From Chryseobacterium gleum (lineage in GTDB: Bacteria > Bacteroidota > Bacteroidia > Flavobacteriales_D > Crocinitomicaceae), in contig CALPSU020000015.1 of NCBI GenBank assembly GCA_943326315.2, forward strand, positions 1 to 16,823: DNA of 16,823 nt. The letters are read 5' to 3'. This document shows positions 15,722-16,823 of this stretch, piece by piece (position 1 is the first letter of the stretch; each line of letters opens with the position of its first letter). The position numbers and the translations under genes are program-made. A model generated the notes under the pieces. The model did no database searches. It had not been told where the DNA came from and was given only the letters and a program-made list of their open reading frames with translations.

Positions 15722-16519
15722 TTATTTTTGAGTCAAGGTAAATTTCATATTAGAAGTACTAGAATAAGTCGTAGCACCTTCAGTATGAGTGTTAGATTCA
15801 TTAGAAGTAACCTCCATAATTCCTTTCTTAAGACTAGTAACTGTCATAATATCACCTGTAGTAGATTTCATAACATCTGAACTTGTAACCGTTGATTTAG
15901 TTGGTAAAAGTTCATAAGTTGTCAAACCATTATTATTGTTACTATAAACAGGTTGATATTTATTAGCTAAATCAGTAACAGCAACATTTTGATCATTAAA
16001 ATAAGAGAAAGTACTCGTAGATGCTTCAGAACTTGAAGTAGGTAAGAAAACAATTTGAGAATTTTTTTCAATATCTCCTGTTCCTCCTGTGATAGTAAAT
16101 GTACCTTTCTCTATAGAAGTTGACACCGTTACTGTTTTTTTAAATAATGAACCAGTAGAAGTATAATAAGCTGGCGCATATAGCGTAGCTGCTATTAAAG
16201 AATAATAATCTACATCACTTTTATTAGAATATGTACTTGTAGTTGTCTGAGAGTAAGTTCCGGCTTTTTTATCAAAAGTATATGCAATTGTTACATCATT
16301 TGAATTTACTTCACCATCTTGAGTTGAAGTCATAACAGAACCGTTATAAGAAAGTGTAGACGAATTTGTAACACCATCATATGTATCTGTCATAGATCCT
16401 GATCCACTAGTTACTGTCCAATCACCATCTAATTTTCTAGGAGAAACTGTTTTACAACTGGTTAAAGCAAAAACGCCTAATACTAAAGCGCTAGTAATTT
16501 TTAAAATGTTCTTTTTCAT
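15722..16519 (-). CDS. Ser/Thr-rich lipoprotein, lipocalin-like start, function unknown
   Basis: A 265-residue lipoprotein: signal peptide and lipobox LTSC with Cys22. Directly after comes KLDGDWTVTSGSG, the kind of opening seen in lipocalin-like small lipoproteins (G-x-W). The rest is unusually rich in Ser, Thr and Tyr and low in charge, with short alternating strands (STLSYNGSVMTSTQ, TVTSSDVMKSTT, KFTLTQK at the end), which suggests an all-beta barrel or sandwich. No enzyme motif is seen. It stands alone between the trmB terminator and the rRNA operon end. A -7-type box lies 37-44 nt before its ATG. The function cannot be told. Confidence 0.8.
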   Translation of the reverse strand: MKKNILKITSALVLGVFALTSCKTVSPRKLDGDWTVTSGSGSMTDTYDGVTNSSTLSYNGSVMTSTQDGEVNSNDVTIAYTFDKKAGTYSQTTTSTYSNKSDVDYYSLIAATLYAPAYYTSTGSLFKKTVTVSTSIEKGTFTITGGTGDIEKNSQIVFLPTSSSEASTSTFSYFNDQNVAVTDLANKYQPVYSNNNNGLTTYELLPTKSTVTSSDVMKSTTGDIMTVTSLKKGIMEVTSNESNTHTEGATTYSSTSNMKFTLTQK

Positions 16520-16555
16520 TTTAGTTTGATTAAAGTTAAAAAATAATTATCGGTG

Positions 16556-16563
16556 CAAAAATA
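16556..16563 (-). promoter_or_regulatory. -7 box for the Ser/Thr-rich lipoprotein gene
   Basis: On the minus strand TATTTTTG, an exact TAnnTTTG match, is followed by CACCG and then a leader to the ATG at 16519. The expected start of transcription is about 30 nt before the ATG. No TTG box is visible at normal spacing upstream. Confidence 0.55.
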
Positions 16564-16738
16564 TATAAAATAAATTAATCTTTATTATAAAAAACAATTA
16601 ATGTTAAAATAATTAACAATAGTTTAATATTTATTTTAAACTTTAAAGGCTTCAAGAAGATAAGATTGATTTTGAGGTTGAGGGAAAGTATAAGATTGCA
16701 GAATGTGTAAGATAAAAAATTAGAACCAATTTAAAACA
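16564..16738. other. Intergenic stretch with no recognised gene
   Basis: Between the lipoprotein promoter and the 5S terminator no supported frame or RNA gene is seen. It holds a 7-bp AT-rich inverted repeat (AGTTTAA at 16621-16627 with TTAAACT at 16636-16642) and a purine-rich plus-strand part (about 16650-16715) with scattered AAGAT/AGATTG words. Confidence 0.5.
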
Positions 16739-16775
16739 AAAAAACCCGTTACAAAATTATGTAACGGGTTTTTAT
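16738..16775 (-). terminator. rRNA operon terminator after 5S
   Basis: A perfect 13-bp stem AAAAACCCGTTAC / GTAACGGGTTTTT (16740-16752 with 16761-16773) with an 8-nt loop. On the minus strand it follows 5S directly and ends in seven T's, so it closes the rRNA operon. Confidence 0.9.
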
Positions 16776-16780
16776 AAAAG

Positions 16781-16823
16781 TGGCATCGACTTACTCTCCC
16801 ACCCTCAAAAGGGCAGTACCATC
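16781..16823 (-). rRNA. rrf: 5S rRNA, 3' end only
   Basis: The reverse complement reads GATGGTACTGC ... GGGTGGGAGAGTAAGTCGATGCCA, the conserved 3' part of bacterial 5S rRNA (loop E/helix IV region and the 3' strand that pairs with the 5' end). About 43 of the roughly 110 nt are in the window; the rest, and presumably 23S and 16S, lie to the right. The exact 3' end is taken after TGCCA and may be off by 1-2 nt. The hairpin terminator follows within 8 nt. Confidence 0.87.

Noticed and set aside
16621..16642. AT-rich inverted repeat as a terminator or operator
   Set aside because: Seven bp of A/T-rich stem is expected by chance here and has no supporting context.
1..16823. CRISPR array, insertion sequence, prophage or tRNA gene
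   Set aside because: I saw no spaced direct repeats, transposase or phage motifs, terminal inverted repeats, or tRNA-like cloverleaf in either strand.

Overview
The window is AT-rich DNA of a member of the Bacteroidota, most likely a flavobacterium. Three things show this: a complete set of gliding/type IX secretion (T9SS) core genes (gldK partial, gldL, gldM, gldN) and the accessory pair gldB-gldC; promoter-like boxes of the Bacteroidota TAnnTTTG type; and few Shine-Dalgarno sequences ahead of the starts. Several exported proteins have a signal peptide followed by Gln, which is also common in this phylum. The GldK and GldM sequences remind me of the Crocinitomicaceae/Fluviicola side of the Flavobacteriales, but I cannot place the organism further without a search.

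Layout. (1) Positions 1-4809, plus strand: 3' part of gldK, then gldL, gldM and gldN, closed by a strong hairpin terminator at 4829-4860. These encode the outer-membrane ring (GldK/GldN) and the inner-membrane proton-driven motor (GldL/GldM) of the T9SS. (2) 4947-8012: an ABC-F ATPase gene (plus), a small very basic lipoprotein gene (minus, overlapping the ABC-F stop by 4 nt), a Rieske-fold-like lipoprotein gene without the usual cluster ligands (plus), and a 2Fe-2S ferredoxin gene (plus). (3) 8017-12727, minus strand, a compact four-gene run read from high to low coordinates: outer-membrane beta-barrel protein, NAD synthetase nadE (apparent TTG start), large M48 metalloprotease, second beta-barrel protein. 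(4) 12822-15670, plus strand, divergent from the previous run: gldB, gldC, a DUF2797 protein and trmB, with spacings of 6, 6 and 26 nt. Tandem promoter-like boxes lie ahead of gldB. (5) 15675-16823: a bidirectional terminator, a Ser/Thr-rich lipoprotein gene (minus), a 220-nt stretch with no clear gene, then the terminator and the 3' end of a 5S rRNA gene (minus), which is the end of an rRNA operon entering from the right.

How the genes fit together. Two gliding/T9SS loci sit only about 8 kb apart, with a cell-envelope gene set between them (beta-barrel proteins, secreted metalloprotease, lipoproteins). Whether the intervening envelope genes take part in secretion is an inference from position only. 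The other genes are housekeeping: NAD synthesis (nadE), tRNA m7G46 methylation (trmB), ferredoxin and an ABC-F translation factor. I see no CRISPR array, insertion sequence, phage gene or tRNA. I found no convincing new multi-gene system. The best leads are the ligand-less Rieske-like lipoprotein, the highly basic lipoprotein, the nuclease-like motifs of the DUF2797 protein and the M48/beta-barrel pair.
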